64,000 nt of DNA from Microcoleus sp036705565 (GTDB taxonomy: Bacteria; Cyanobacteriota; Cyanobacteriia; Cyanobacteriales; Microcoleaceae): assembly GCA_036705565.1 (NCBI GenBank), contig JAUBUY010000002.1; one strand, 5' to 3'. The first letter of the stretch is position 1. Every line of letters starts with the position of its first letter. The notes under the pieces were generated by a model. That model saw only the letters and a list, made by a program, of their open reading frames with translations, had not been told where the DNA came from and made no database searches. Made by a program: the position numbers and the translations under genes. This document shows positions 31,700 to 41,324 of this stretch, one piece after another.

Positions 31700-34600
31700 A
31701 TGCCATCTTTAGTAACAGAAGATTGGGGATATAAATTTAGTGGCGATCGCACAATTAATAAGTTTATTCGGGATATAGAAGGAGAAGCTGCTTTAGGGAA
31801 ATATTGCGATTGGGAATGCAAAGAACGTGCGGAAATTCTGATGTCGGAGATAGCTGGCAAATCCCACAATCTTTTCTACGTGCGTCGCCAAAAGGTAAAT
31901 GAGAGATTTTCCGAAGAAGAAATCTGGGAATTGCTGCTTGCTACGGATGGAGATGATTTTGAATTACCTCAATTGTTGCAAAAAGCAGATCGCACTTTGC
32001 GGTTGTTAGCAACTGTACGCTGTGAAGACGGAATCGGCGGTTTAAAACTGCTGGATGCTGGTTTGGTGGCGCTTCCCAGAGGGAGGAAAGATGGGTATTC
32101 TTTGCCGGTTCAGTTGCGACTTTTGGCTAACAGTAGATCGCCAATTCCTGTAAAGTCGATCGCCCGCGTCCAACAAATGCCATTTTGGGACGACAGGCAC
32201 ATACCGACTACCGAACAACTAAAGGTTTGGCATACTTTTTTAAATGTAGAAAAACGCATTGCGGAAGCGCGTCAATTTTGTGTACCTTTCCGAGGACACA
32301 ATTACGGTTCCGGCTTCAAAATCGTCACTTTTGAAATCGATCGTAATTCCGCAACTCTTGACGGCTACGAGGAAAATCCCTTACAAGTGGGCGACTTTCG
32401 CGACAGGCTGAAAAAAGCCAGAAATGAAGAAATTATCCTGTTTGATTCGCCGCCCGGAAGCAGAAGCAGCCGCGACGGAGAGACATTGGGTAGCATCGCC
32501 GAAATTGACTTTGAACATAGTAAATTACGCATTAAGTTAGATGTTGATTTAGGAGCTCGCATGGCGGGCGGCAGATATCAAATGCCCAAACAAGGATTCT
32601 TGTATTTTGAGGCTGCGGGCGATATTAGTCAGATCGAACGAAAGAAAAAAGCTTTAAAAATGCTGACAGATGGGCGCGCTCAAAATCCCTATTTGAGTGA
32701 GTTTTTATTCGACTCTTCTCAGGCGAGAAAGCCCGAAAAACTGATTAAATTGGATCGGGAAAACTTATTAAATCGCAATGCTAATGAGGACCAACTTGCT
32801 GCCGTAGAAACTGTGCTTTCGGCGCGGGATTTAATTTTGATTCAAGGCCCGCCGGGAACGGGCAAAACGACTGTGATTGCGGAAATTTGCTATCAAATTG
32901 CCCGTCAGGGTGGCAAAACGCTCATTGCTTCCCAAGCAAATTTGGCTGTAGACAATGCTTTGAGTCGGTTAGTTCACAATCCGGCGATTCGGGCTTTGCG
33001 GAAGGGAAAAGCTCATAAGGTGCAGGAAGAAGGGCAGCCGTTTTTGGAGGAAAATGCGATCGGCACTTGGCTGCAAAATACGGCGACAGACTGCGAACAA
33101 AAGCTCTCGCAGCGCCTGACTAATGTCAAATCTTTGCGGCAGTTGGTGGCAGAATCCGAGCGATTTACCGCCTACTGTGCCGCAGAGAGAGATTTTTTTA
33201 ATGAACTAAAACACCTGCACGACAGTAAAGCAAGTATTGAGGAAAAGTGCAACCAGCAAGCAACCAATTATGAACTAATTTTAACCGAAAAAAGCGAGAT
33301 TGAATCGGTGGTTTCGGGGCTAGAAAATCTACTGGATGCGCCGCAAGTTAACTGGGAATCTCCAGAAGTTGCCGAGTTTATGCCCCGACTAAAACCCTAT
33401 TCAGAAGGCAATGTTTTAGTAGAAAACTTTATGGCAAAGGTTCGGATTGCTGCTAGCAATGCTATTCAAATAGGGTTCGATCGCCCTGCTTGCGGCGCGT
33501 TTGGGATTGCGGTTTGGCTGCAGGAAACTGTAGCAGCGCAAATATCGGAATTTAAGACGGCATTCGATCGCGCGGATGATGTTTGTCACGCTATGTCGGC
33601 GGTTGCGGAGTCGTTGCGGGTGTCGCGGCAGATGTCTGAGGCTGTGAATCAACTCGAATTGGGCGATCGGCAAAATCAGACGCACCGCCACAATCTCGAA
33701 CAGAAAATCAAGAATTTGGAACTGCGAAAAGCGGAAATTGCAGCCGTTGTCGTCGCCGTTGCACAGTGGATTGAGACGGCGGATACGGGACTATATGAAG
33801 TCGTGAAAACTTGCTGGGAAACGGGCGCAATGCTGACGGATGATATGGTAGAATTGCCCGCAGGATTGCTGAAAATTGCCCGATCGCTCAAATTGCCGAT
33901 CGTGCCGCCCAAATGCAAAATCAATTTGCCCGATTTGGATCGGTTGCAAAAGGCGATATCCCACGAAGAAAGCGCAGGTTTTAAGGATATACAAGGGCAA
34001 CAATTTCGGTTTAGCGAGTTTCTGCACCTAAATTTGAGTCAAACGCCGATCGTGCTCTCTGCGGGCGATCGTACACAGTGGCAGCAACTAGCTAAAGACT
34101 TCGCCAGCTACTCCCAAGTCAGCCAAAGTCAGCGCAAATTTATCATCGAAAAAGCAGCGACTTTCTTAGCTAGCATTCAACAATTTTACAGTCAATCCTT
34201 GCAGCCAAATAATATCCAGGCTACGTTCGATCGCCTAGTCAAAGAATTGCTGCACAGTATCCTCGCAAATGCCCGTCAGTGCGTGGTTCCCCTGAAAACC
34301 GAAACCGAACAGCAGCTTATAAAACAGCAACAGTTATTAGATAAAATCGGTCAAACCTTGAGCCAGCAGCAAATATCCGCCGCTAAACTTCAGGTAGAAA
34401 CAGCGCAGCAAGAGGCAAACTTAAAAATTAGCGAAGTTACTACTTTGTTGCAAGCAATTGTCCAACAGCCAAACGTACCTGAAAAATTGCGAATTTTATC
34501 CGAACAATATCTCGCCCAAAAATCGAATATTTGGGAGCAACCGCAGCAGTTTGTCAAGCAAGTTGAGGCTTGGAAAGCCAGCACGATTCAGCTTGAAAAA

Positions 34601-36004
34601 TCCATTGCTGACTTAGATCCTTTTGGTGTTTTGGAGACAATCAAAAACACTCTTGACGAGCATTTATCCCCCCTGCGAATTGCGGCTGCAACTTCGCAGC
34701 AGCAACTCGCTCAACTACAAGCAGAATTGAGCGAAATTAATGCTCAACTGCAACAGCAGCAACCAACAGCAGCATTACTTGTTGAGAGAAATTGGTGGGA
34801 GTCAGCATGGCAAACTATCCCGACTCAATATCAGCCAGAAGTTCCGAATACAGGATTATTCACCGTAGCTTTTTTGAACAAAATTAAGCGTCTCTTCAAA
34901 ACTTGGCAGCGGAAATTAGAACAAGAAGAAACAGCACTAAATCGCTCTCAAACGTTTGTGACAGATTGGATTCAAAAACTCCGCAATCCATCAGAAAAAG
35001 ACCGCAACGATTTAAAGCAAATTTATATTGACAATGCTAACGTAATCGGCATTACTTGCGTGCAAGCTGCTAGTTTCGATTTTACTAAAAACTTTCCCAG
35101 CTTTGATGCAGTTATCATTGACGAAGTTAGCAAATGCACTCCGCCAGAGTTGTTAATTCCCGCTTTGAAAGGCAGAAAGTTAGTATTAGTGGGCGATCAC
35201 AGGCAATTGCCGCCGATGTTTAATCAAAGTACGATCGACGATATTGCCGAAGACATCGGCTGTACAGGAGACGAACTTAACTTTATCAAAGAATCGCTGT
35301 TCAAAGTTTTGTTTGAAAATGCCAGCGACAGCATCAAAAAAATGCTGACAACTCAATACCGAATGCACCCGCAAATCATGGGCGCAATCAATCAGTTTTA
35401 CCAGCAAAAGCTCAACTGTGGCATTCAGGAAGCTGACACCAAACGCGCCCACAACCTCGCAGGTAGAATCATTCAAGAAAATAATCACATTCTGTGGGTG
35501 AAAACGCCCATTGGACAAGGGTTTGAAGAGGAAAAACAGGGTACTTCGCGGTTGAATGTCAAGGAGATTGATGCGATCGAGCGTTTGTGCGAACAAATGG
35601 ACACAGCTTGGCAGCCCAAAGTTGCCGATGGTGAACCGCCGAAAGAAATCGGAATTATCACTTTTTATGCTGCTCAATTAAATGCAATTAAAGACAGAAT
35701 CGAAGGCGAAAGATTCCCAGCTTTGAGCATCCGTACTGGTACGGTTGACATATTTCAAGGTATGGAAAGACCTGTAATTATTGTCAGCACAGTGTGCAAT
35801 AATGTTAGGGGCGATATTGGATTTGCTAAGGAACCGGAACGGGTGAATGTGGCATTTTCCCGCGCTCAAGAATTGCTGGTAGTTGTCGGCTGCCACGATT
35901 TATTTACCCAACAAACAGGTACAGTGGGGAAAATGTATCAGGAAGTTTCAAAAACGGTGCGTCACTGCGGAGGTTTTGTAGATGTTTCTAGCGTCCTCAA
36001 CTAA
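31700..36004 (+). CDS. Large SF1 (UPF1/DNA2-like) helicase with coiled-coil insertion
   Basis: 1434 residues. Residues 1-340 are an N-terminal region without a name I know. The helicase core begins with a Q-motif-like NANEDQLAAVETVLS, Walker A GPPGTGKTT at 383-391 and motif Ia (ASQANLAVDNAL). About 600 residues of helical, Gln-rich coiled coil then intervene before Walker B IIDEVSK (Asp1141-Glu1142), GDHRQLPP (motif III), TTQYRMHP (motif IV, from about 1217), a GTVDIFQGMERPVII segment and VNVAFSRAQ (motifs V-VI). All motor motifs look intact. Insertions of this size occur in some DNA-damage and defence helicases. The next gene overlaps by 23 bases, implying a joint function. Confidence 0.88.
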   Translation: MPSLVTEDWGYKFSGDRTINKFIRDIEGEAALGKYCDWECKERAEILMSEIAGKSHNLFYVRRQKVNERFSEEEIWELLLATDGDDFELPQLLQKADRTLRLLATVRCEDGIGGLKLLDAGLVALPRGRKDGYSLPVQLRLLANSRSPIPVKSIARVQQMPFWDDRHIPTTEQLKVWHTFLNVEKRIAEARQFCVPFRGHNYGSGFKIVTFEIDRNSATLDGYEENPLQVGDFRDRLKKARNEEIILFDSPPGSRSSRDGETLGSIAEIDFEHSKLRIKLDVDLGARMAGGRYQMPKQGFLYFEAAGDISQIERKKKALKMLTDGRAQNPYLSEFLFDSSQARKPEKLIKLDRENLLNRNANEDQLAAVETVLSARDLILIQGPPGTGKTTVIAEICYQIARQGGKTLIASQANLAVDNALSRLVHNPAIRALRKGKAHKVQEEGQPFLEENAIGTWLQNTATDCEQKLSQRLTNVKSLRQLVAESERFTAYCAAERDFFNELKHLHDSKASIEEKCNQQATNYELILTEKSEIESVVSGLENLLDAPQVNWESPEVAEFMPRLKPYSEGNVLVENFMAKVRIAASNAIQIGFDRPACGAFGIAVWLQETVAAQISEFKTAFDRADDVCHAMSAVAESLRVSRQMSEAVNQLELGDRQNQTHRHNLEQKIKNLELRKAEIAAVVVAVAQWIETADTGLYEVVKTCWETGAMLTDDMVELPAGLLKIARSLKLPIVPPKCKINLPDLDRLQKAISHEESAGFKDIQGQQFRFSEFLHLNLSQTPIVLSAGDRTQWQQLAKDFASYSQVSQSQRKFIIEKAATFLASIQQFYSQSLQPNNIQATFDRLVKELLHSILANARQCVVPLKTETEQQLIKQQQLLDKIGQTLSQQQISAAKLQVETAQQEANLKISEVTTLLQAIVQQPNVPEKLRILSEQYLAQKSNIWEQPQQFVKQVEAWKASTIQLEKSIADLDPFGVLETIKNTLDEHLSPLRIAAATSQQQLAQLQAELSEINAQLQQQQPTAALLVERNWWESAWQTIPTQYQPEVPNTGLFTVAFLNKIKRLFKTWQRKLEQEETALNRSQTFVTDWIQKLRNPSEKDRNDLKQIYIDNANVIGITCVQAASFDFTKNFPSFDAVIIDEVSKCTPPELLIPALKGRKLVLVGDHRQLPPMFNQSTIDDIAEDIGCTGDELNFIKESLFKVLFENASDSIKKMLTTQYRMHPQIMGAINQFYQQKLNCGIQEADTKRAHNLAGRIIQENNHILWVKTPIGQGFEEEKQGTSRLNVKEIDAIERLCEQMDTAWQPKVADGEPPKEIGIITFYAAQLNAIKDRIEGERFPALSIRTGTVDIFQGMERPVIIVSTVCNNVRGDIGFAKEPERVNVAFSRAQELLVVVGCHDLFTQQTGTVGKMYQEVSKTVRHCGGFVDVSSVLN

Positions 36005-36863
36005 AACAATAGACTCGAATTTAAGTTCGCTAGCCGAACAAATTGAGCAACAAAATCCGGGTTTGTCTGTGTTGGCGGCGCGTCAATTCCGCTTTGCAAT
36101 CCGCCAAACTCCGCTGGAGGTGGCGGTTAGCGAACCGCGCGAGTTTAACGTGTTGGAAGAGTTCATTTTGCGGGCGGGTGTTGAGTTTGAACCTGCACCA
36201 ACTTTGAAGGAATTGGCGGATTTGCTGGGGTTGGACGAGATTTTTGTGAAGACTACGGCGGCGACTCTGGTTAGTTTGGAAAGCTTGGAGGTGGCTGAAA
36301 ATGGAAAAATTGCGATCGCCCCACAAGGGAGAAATTTTTTCGAGAAAGGTGCGGTTAGTCGATCGCAAATTCAATCACTTTATGCCATTTCCGATCCGCT
36401 GAATCAAACTCTTACCTTTAAATTCGATGCTTTAGCCGCAGAATCGGTCAACTTACCCGATTTAGCAGATTTAGTTTCGCTCGAACATAAAATTACTGAC
36501 CTTGCGAATTTAAGTCTAGCAGAAATCCAGCCGTTAATTCAAGATTCCGGCTTAGGAATTCACGCCCCACAAAACGGCAAAATTGTCTCTGCTTGCGATG
36601 TCGTCGGCGACGATTTAGATATTTGGCAAACAGTCTCGGTTTTTGTGTTGCTAGATGCGATCGAAAATAAAACTACTATTCAAGTCCGACAGGGAAAACA
36701 AATATTAGAAACAGCTTCAAACTTGCTAAACGAACTTGAATCGCAACAAAAACTTTCTTTGAATGACTTTTGTAACTCAACCTCAGATATCGCACAGCAA
36801 GAATTAGAGACAATCCCGGTTCCGAAAACTCCTAAAAAGCTATCTAAGAAGAAACCCAAGTAA
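35982..36863 (+). CDS. Winged-helix-like partner of the SF1 helicase, function unknown
   Basis: 293 residues, starting inside the last codons of the helicase gene with GGAGG eight bases before the ATG. Residues about 55-125 look like a winged helix or helix-turn-helix (FNVLEEFILRAG, LKELADLLGLDEIFVKTTAATLVSLESLEV, then a wing with NGKIAIAPQGRNFF). The middle is mixed alpha/beta, and the C-terminus is strongly basic (TPKKLSKKKPK), fitting nucleic-acid contact. I do not recognise the family. The tight overlap suggests it is made with, and probably acts with, the helicase. Confidence 0.75.
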   Translation: MFLASSTKTIDSNLSSLAEQIEQQNPGLSVLAARQFRFAIRQTPLEVAVSEPREFNVLEEFILRAGVEFEPAPTLKELADLLGLDEIFVKTTAATLVSLESLEVAENGKIAIAPQGRNFFEKGAVSRSQIQSLYAISDPLNQTLTFKFDALAAESVNLPDLADLVSLEHKITDLANLSLAEIQPLIQDSGLGIHAPQNGKIVSACDVVGDDLDIWQTVSVFVLLDAIENKTTIQVRQGKQILETASNLLNELESQQKLSLNDFCNSTSDIAQQELETIPVPKTPKKLSKKKPK

Positions 36864-36878
36864 ACGATATGATGAAAT

Positions 36879-36920
36879 CTAAAGTCCTGATTACGAACTG
36901 GTTTGTAATCAGGACTTTAG
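36879..36920 (+). terminator. Hairpin after the helicase operon, possible terminator
   Basis: CTAAAGTCCTGATTAC (36879-36894) pairs perfectly with 36905-36920 around a ten-base loop, 16 bases after the stop. There is no clear T-run, and a third partial copy TCCTGATTA follows, so it may instead be a palindromic repeat. Confidence 0.4.
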
Positions 36921-36930
36921 TCCTGATTAA

Positions 36931-37045
36931 CTGATATCTTGCACCCTTCTCAATTACTTGTTTAGGAACGGGCTCTCCGGCCCATTCCACAATAAAATCA
37001 AGTTTTGTGGAACGGGCCGGAGAGCCCGTTCTTGAAAAGATTACA
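36931..37045. mobile_element. MITE/REPIN-like element, family 2, decayed copy
   Basis: Begins CTGATATCTTGCACCCTTCT, a diverged version of the family 2 end, and contains paired GGAACGGGCTCTCCGGCCCA and GGAACGGGCCGGAGAGCCCG hairpins. The right terminal repeat is degraded. Compare 30837, 40066 and 61956. Confidence 0.6.
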
Positions 37046-37086
37046 ACATAATATAAGTATTAACAAACAAATGAGGTAATTGTGCA

Positions 37087-37150
37087 ATGGACAAACTAGC
37101 TCAATATCGTCAATATGTTCAGACATTAATGAGCCGTTATTCTAAAAAAG
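37087..37150 (+). pseudogene. Fragment resembling the N-terminus of XisI
   Basis: The translated start MDKLAQYRQYVQTLMSRYSK resembles the first residues of cyanobacterial XisI proteins (fdxN element excision controlling factor family), which normally continue for about 110 residues. Here similarity stops after about 20 residues. The frame then runs antisense through an SLH-domain remnant, so the fragment is a broken end. No XisH partner is present. Confidence 0.4.
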
Positions 37151-37189
37151 TTTTAGACGGCTCTTTAGCAACTAAATTTGGCTGCATTC

Positions 37190-38280
37190 CCGCCGAAAAA
37201 CCGAATTCCGCCTCTCGACGGCGCACCCCCATCAATTCAGCGCGAGTGACGGGCTGGGTAGGTTTAAAAGTTCCATCTTGATAGCCGCTAACTATCTTGT
37301 TGTCCCGCGCAAATAGAACTTTTCCGGCACTCCAGTGGGAAATAGGAACGTCGCTATAGGGAGGGATAGAAACATAGCTAGGAAATGTGATATTAGCACC
37401 TTGTATTCATTTCAAGAATTCCCAAACTAAAGATACCAATTGCTCTCTGGTAACAGCAAGTTGTGGTCGAAAGGTATTATCTTGAGAAAACCCGGCTACA
37501 AACCCCAGGTTCACAGCTTCTTTAATTTCGGAAGCGTAGATATCATCGGTAGCTATCTCCAAATTGTAGAAAAGGCAGTATTGCCTACGGTATTGGTATT
37601 TCCTGCGGTATTGGCTGCGGTATTGGTATTTCCTGCGGTATTGGCTGCGGTGTTGGCTGCGGTGTTGGTATTGGTATTGGTATTGGCTGCGGTATTGCTT
37701 CGGTATTGCCTCCGGTATTGCCAATTTCTTCCGGTGCGGCTTGATTGGTAGTGAAATAAAAGTGACCTAATGTGCGGCCTTGATAAGCTCTTTTGCTCAA
37801 GCGCCAAGCAGGATCGAGAGTGATTTTCATAAATTCGTTAGCATCGCCATTTGTGCGGCCTATTACCACCGATTTACCTTGGTAATCTACGGGAGTTCCA
37901 ATTAGTAGAACATCGCCATCAACAATTTCCAAAGTCAGGGCGTATTTTAATGCTAAATCGGTGCCTGCCATGCGAATTGAAAAGCCGTTGCTGTCTGTTG
38001 CACGGCCACAAATACCGGTGAAATCAAAACTAACTAATAATGGATCGACTTTCACGGGATTAGAGCCACTTTCGCTCCAGCATTGTCGCGTGTTAGATAC
38101 CTGTTCTACAATTAGCAATTGGTAGCCGCCGGAAGGGCGGGGTTGGGCGATGACAATTACTCGGTCTTGGTTAATTTCGGTTTCGTCAAAAGTAAATGCT
38201 TTAGCCGAACCGATCGCGCCAAGTGTTAAAATTGCTGAACCTGCCAGTGCGGCCACTGTTCGTACAAGTGAATGTTTCAT
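37190..38280 (-). pseudogene. Decayed DUF3747/SLH-domain surface protein gene
   Basis: The 5' part (38280 down to about 37600) encodes a signal peptide (SAILTLGAIGSAKA) and a DUF3747-like domain with VSFDFTGICGRATDSNGFSIR and RAYQGRTLGHFYF, then a Pro-rich linker. The frame then stops at 37585. The first SLH motif, EIKEAVNLGFVAGF..NTFRPQLAVTREQLV, continues in another frame (37560-37410) and ends in an in-frame TGA at 37407. Past this stop the same frame encodes a second SLH motif (YSDVPISHW..GYQDGTFKPTQPVTRAEL, about 37340-37230). Intact relatives have all these parts in one protein anchored at the cell surface. Here a frameshift and a nonsense codon break it. Confidence 0.75.
37589..37727 (-). 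repeat. GGTATT hexamer / 30-bp tandem repeats in the DUF3747-SLH linker
   Basis: Two 30-bp units (from 37589 and 37619) and many further GGTATT and GGCTGC hexamers form a low-complexity tract coding for Pro-Ile/Pro-Gln repeats on the minus strand. The frameshift that separates the DUF3747 part from the SLH part lies in or just after this tract. Confidence 0.85.
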
Positions 38281-38644
38281 GATTTTTCCCTATTGGCTCC
38301 TTATGGTGATGAGACTTATCTAGAATATAAAAAAGTCGCCCTCTTCCAACAACAAGATAGAATTTTACCATCTCTTGTTCCGGTGGTACCAAGTGCGATC
38401 GATCGGCGATCGTCACCTTGGTTCGTAGCGAAAACTCAAGTCCGAGCGAATTTTATGAGGGCGTTAGTCCTCAGTACAAACTTATAACCGTTATTTTACC
38501 GAGGAACTTGATAAGCTGTTCGACCTCTAAATTGTATTTTCCGGGCGGGCGGGACGCCCACTCACAAGAATTTGATGGGACTTGAGAGTAAAATTTAGAT
38601 GAGCCTGGGCTGATTACTTGGGGGAAACGATCGCACTATTGGGC

Positions 38645-38679
38645 AAAAAAACGGTGCGTTACACTCTTGTTAACGCACC
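38645..38679 (-). terminator. Rho-independent terminator of prs
   Basis: On the minus strand GGTGCGTTA pairs with TAACGCACC and is followed by G and seven T (complement of 38645-38651). It lies 34 bases beyond the prs stop. The rest of the gap 38281-38712 contains a GGGCGGGCGGGACGCCC repeat near 38540 and promoter DNA, with no gene. Confidence 0.8.
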
Positions 38680-38712
38680 CTAAAACAAACATTCAAAAAG
38701 TGTCTTTGCCCT

Positions 38713-39705
38713 CTAGCGGAACATACTGCTAACAGAACTATCTTCGTGAATCCGCCAAATAGTTTCTCCGAGCAAATTGGCTACCGAAAGCACCGTCAAC
38801 TGCTTAAAACGGTTCTCTTCCGGCACAGGAATTGTATTCGTAACAATTACCTCTTCCAAAACCCCGCTAGACAAACGCTCGATGGCTGGAGGCGAAAACA
38901 CCGCATGAGTAGCACAAGCATAAACCTGCCTCGCACCCTCGTGGCGCAACAATCTCGCGCCCTCAGAAATCGTGCCGGCAGTATCGATCATGTCGTCCAC
39001 CAAAACAGCAGTTTTGCCCCTGACATCACCGATGAGGTTCATCACTTCTGCCACGTTGTGAGCTTGGCGGCGCTTGTCAATAATTGCCAGGGGAGCATCA
39101 CCAAGCTTTTTGGCAAAAGCTCTCGCCCTAGCGACTCCGCCAACATCCGGCGAAACCACAACAATATCCGTCAATTGCTTGCTCGCCAGATAATCCAAAA
39201 GCACCGGCGAACCGTAAACGTGATCGAAAGGAATGTCAAAATAACCTTGAATTTGAGCCGAGTGCAAATCCATCGCCAAAATGCGACCTGCCCCAGCTTC
39301 CGTAATCAAATTAGCCACTAATTTTGCCGTAATCGACTCTCTTCCGGCCGTTTTGCGGTCAGCCCTAGCATATCCGTAATAGGGAATGACAGCAGTAATT
39401 TGTCTAGCCGAAGCGCGGCGACAAGCATCGATCATAATTAACAATTCCATCAGGCGATCGTTTACCGGACAGCAAGTTGGCTGAATCAAGTAAACATCGC
39501 AACCCCGAATCGATTCTTGAATTTGAACGTAGAGTTCCCCATCAGCAAACCGCTTGCGAACCATCGGCCCCAAATCGATCCCCAGATAGCGAGCCACCTC
39601 TTGGGCGAGGGGAATATTAGCAGAACCGGAAAACAGCCGCAGACGGTCATGGGCGGAAATTGGCGGCTCGGGAAGCGGAAGCGGTAAAGTAGCAGAACGG
39701 ATCAC
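38713..39705 (-). CDS. prs: Ribose-phosphate pyrophosphokinase
   Basis: 330 residues. It makes PRPP from ribose 5-phosphate and ATP for nucleotide, histidine and tryptophan synthesis. Visible marks: RLFSGSANIPLAQEVARYLG at the N-terminus, the KRFADGELYVQI segment, YYGYARADRK (the flexible catalytic loop), DLHSAQIQGYFDIP, and the PRPP-binding loop VLVDDMIDTAGT. The N-terminal 20 residues are a short extension. Normal length; cytoplasmic. A terminator follows at 38645. Confidence 0.97.
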   Translation of the reverse strand: MIRSATLPLPLPEPPISAHDRLRLFSGSANIPLAQEVARYLGIDLGPMVRKRFADGELYVQIQESIRGCDVYLIQPTCCPVNDRLMELLIMIDACRRASARQITAVIPYYGYARADRKTAGRESITAKLVANLITEAGAGRILAMDLHSAQIQGYFDIPFDHVYGSPVLLDYLASKQLTDIVVVSPDVGGVARARAFAKKLGDAPLAIIDKRRQAHNVAEVMNLIGDVRGKTAVLVDDMIDTAGTISEGARLLRHEGARQVYACATHAVFSPPAIERLSSGVLEEVIVTNTIPVPEENRFKQLTVLSVANLLGETIWRIHEDSSVSSMFR

Positions 39706-40065
39706 AGCAGGCCTCTTGCAGGACGTTTATTCCATCGCTATCTTACCATCTGAAACTAGAAATATTCAGCCAATTTTTTAAGAGATTTAACATTCGAGGC
39801 GACCACAAGTGTTAAGTTAGGCGAATTGAATAGGACTTGCAGAAATATGTCCGAGAAACCGGGTTTCTAGCCCACATTCGACACCTTCAACGGTCACAAT
39901 CGGTTTTTACTTATTTTGATCCAGCAATAAAACTATAAATTATACTAAAATACCGTATATTAACGGATAAATTACTTTTAAAAGGCATAATTTATTACTT
40001 TAAAGATAGAGTTTTCTGCGTAATTATGCTGTGTGACACCCCAGGGTGTGGAATGTGGGTTCTAG

Positions 40066-40191
40066 CTGAAATGTTGCACCATTGTCAATAAGCTTTTTAG
40101 GAACAGGCTGGACGGCCTGTTCCACAAGAAAATCTACTCTTTGTGGAACAGGTCGTCCAGCCTGTTAAGCGAGAATGGTGCAAGATGTGAG
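40066..40191 (+). mobile_element. MITE/REPIN-like element, family 2, copy 2
   Basis: 126 bp with inverted ends CTGAAATGTTGCACCATTGT and the complement of CTCACATCTTGCACCATTCT. Inside is a pair of opposed hairpins around GGAACAGGCTGGACGGCCTG. It is flanked by the exact direct repeat TTCTAG at 40060-40065 and 40192-40197, a likely target-site duplication. The rest of the gap 39706-40448 has the hairpin at 40265 and no gene. Confidence 0.75.
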
Positions 40192-40264
40192 TTCTAGCGA
40201 ACTCTGTACTGGCAGAAGTACGATCGCACTTGTGCCCCTGCGTCTAAAAGTTCTAGGGTGAGTC

Positions 40265-40306
40265 AATTTGGGGGTGAGGCTGCACTTGCAGTCTCACCCC
40301 CAAATT
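40265..40306. other. Perfect 14-bp hairpin in the prs-YqeY gap
   Basis: AATTTGGGGGTGAG (40265-40278) pairs with CTCACCCCCAAATT (40293-40306) over a 14-base loop. It stands alone without a T-run, between divergent genes, so its role is unclear. Confidence 0.6.
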
Positions 40307-40448
40307 CCGTCGAAAGCCGAAGGCATCCGGGTTCAAGGCGATAAAAATGCCACCAACAGGCAATAAACTGGAAAAATACTGTAAAAAAAGTTAAGAATCG
40401 GAAGCACACTTCAGATTTTTGATATCGGGCAAAGCAAGGTAGAAATCG

Positions 40449-40907
40449 ATGAGCTTAAGAGAACGCATTGACGCAGAAATCAAAGCAGCTATGAAGTCCA
40501 AGGACAAAGTTCGCTTGGAAACAGTTCGCGGCATCAAGAAATTTATTCTCGAAAAAGAAGTCAGCCTCCGTCCCTCCGGGCAAGAAACGCTGACAGAAGC
40601 TCAAGAAATGGAAATTTTGATGCAAATAGCCAAACAGCGCCGGGATTCGATCGAACAATACCGCAAAGGTGGCCGCGAAGATTTAGTGGCACAAGAGGAG
40701 GCGGAGTTGGCAATTGTTGAAGAGTATTTGCCGGCGCAGATGTCAGACGAAGAGGTGAGTCAAGTCGTTGACGAAGTGATTGCTTCGGTTGGCGCTACTT
40801 CTGCAAAAGATATGGGCAAGGTGATGGGCAAGGCAATGCAGCAGCTTAAGGGCAAAGCAGACGGTAACAGAATTCAAGACATGGTGAAAGCAAAGCTTAG
40901 TCCTTAG
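40449..40907 (+). CDS. GatB/YqeY domain-containing protein
   Basis: 152 residues, all helical, matching the YqeY family: SLRERIDAEIKAAMKSKDK at the start, LRPSGQETLTEAQ, RRDSIEQYRKGGREDL and the C-terminal ATSAKDMGKVMGKAM segment. The fold is that of the tRNA-binding tail of GatB, and a role in tRNA-dependent amidotransfer or translation is suspected but not shown. AAGCAAGGTAG before the ATG may serve as a weak ribosome-binding site. The stop lies inside a heptamer array. Confidence 0.92.
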   Translation: MSLRERIDAEIKAAMKSKDKVRLETVRGIKKFILEKEVSLRPSGQETLTEAQEMEILMQIAKQRRDSIEQYRKGGREDLVAQEEAELAIVEEYLPAQMSDEEVSQVVDEVIASVGATSAKDMGKVMGKAMQQLKGKADGNRIQDMVKAKLSP

Positions 40908-40963
40908 TCAGTAGTCAGTAGTCAGTAGTCAGTAGTCAGTAGTCAGTAGTCAGTAGTCAGTAG
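40906..40963. repeat. AGTCAGT heptamer tandem repeat
   Basis: About eight copies of AGTCAGT begin at the stop codon of the YqeY gene. After it, 40964-41324 contains AAACCCGGTTTCT short repeats (41046-41060, 41095-41110, 41150-41165) and upstream DNA of the kinase gene, without any coding sequence. Confidence 0.9.
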
Positions 40964-41324
40964 ACATCTCCCATAAATAATCTCAAGCTTTATAGAGATG
41001 TAGGGCTTAGGTCGGGGGCGACAATTTATTAGGGCTAAGGCCAAAAAACCCGGTTTCTACGAAAAATCGTGCATTTCTCCCTTGAGATATTGACGCAGAA
41101 ACCGGGTTTTTGATCGGATCTGCAGGTGGCAACCTCTGTGTTTTCGTGAAAAAACCCGGTTTCTGACCATCATTGCGTCCAAGAATGTCATAAAAAATGT
41201 AAAATACTAACTTTGGTCGGGACTGGGGACTACAGATAGTGAAGTATGCTCAAGAGCATTAAAGACCTAGCATTACTAAGTCTGTGAGCGATCGTCTATT
41301 TTTTAACAGTTTCTACTTAAACTT

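Noticed and set aside
35186..35677. Minus-strand 163-residue frame
   Set aside because: Antisense of the conserved helicase motifs; no family features of its own.
38746..39321. Plus-strand 191-residue frame
   Set aside because: Antisense of prs, whose protein motifs are unmistakable.
41046..41165. AAACCCGGTTTCT repeats as a possible regulatory operator of the kinase gene
   Set aside because: The same motif is scattered elsewhere (15428, 39857), so it is an interspersed repeat rather than an operator.
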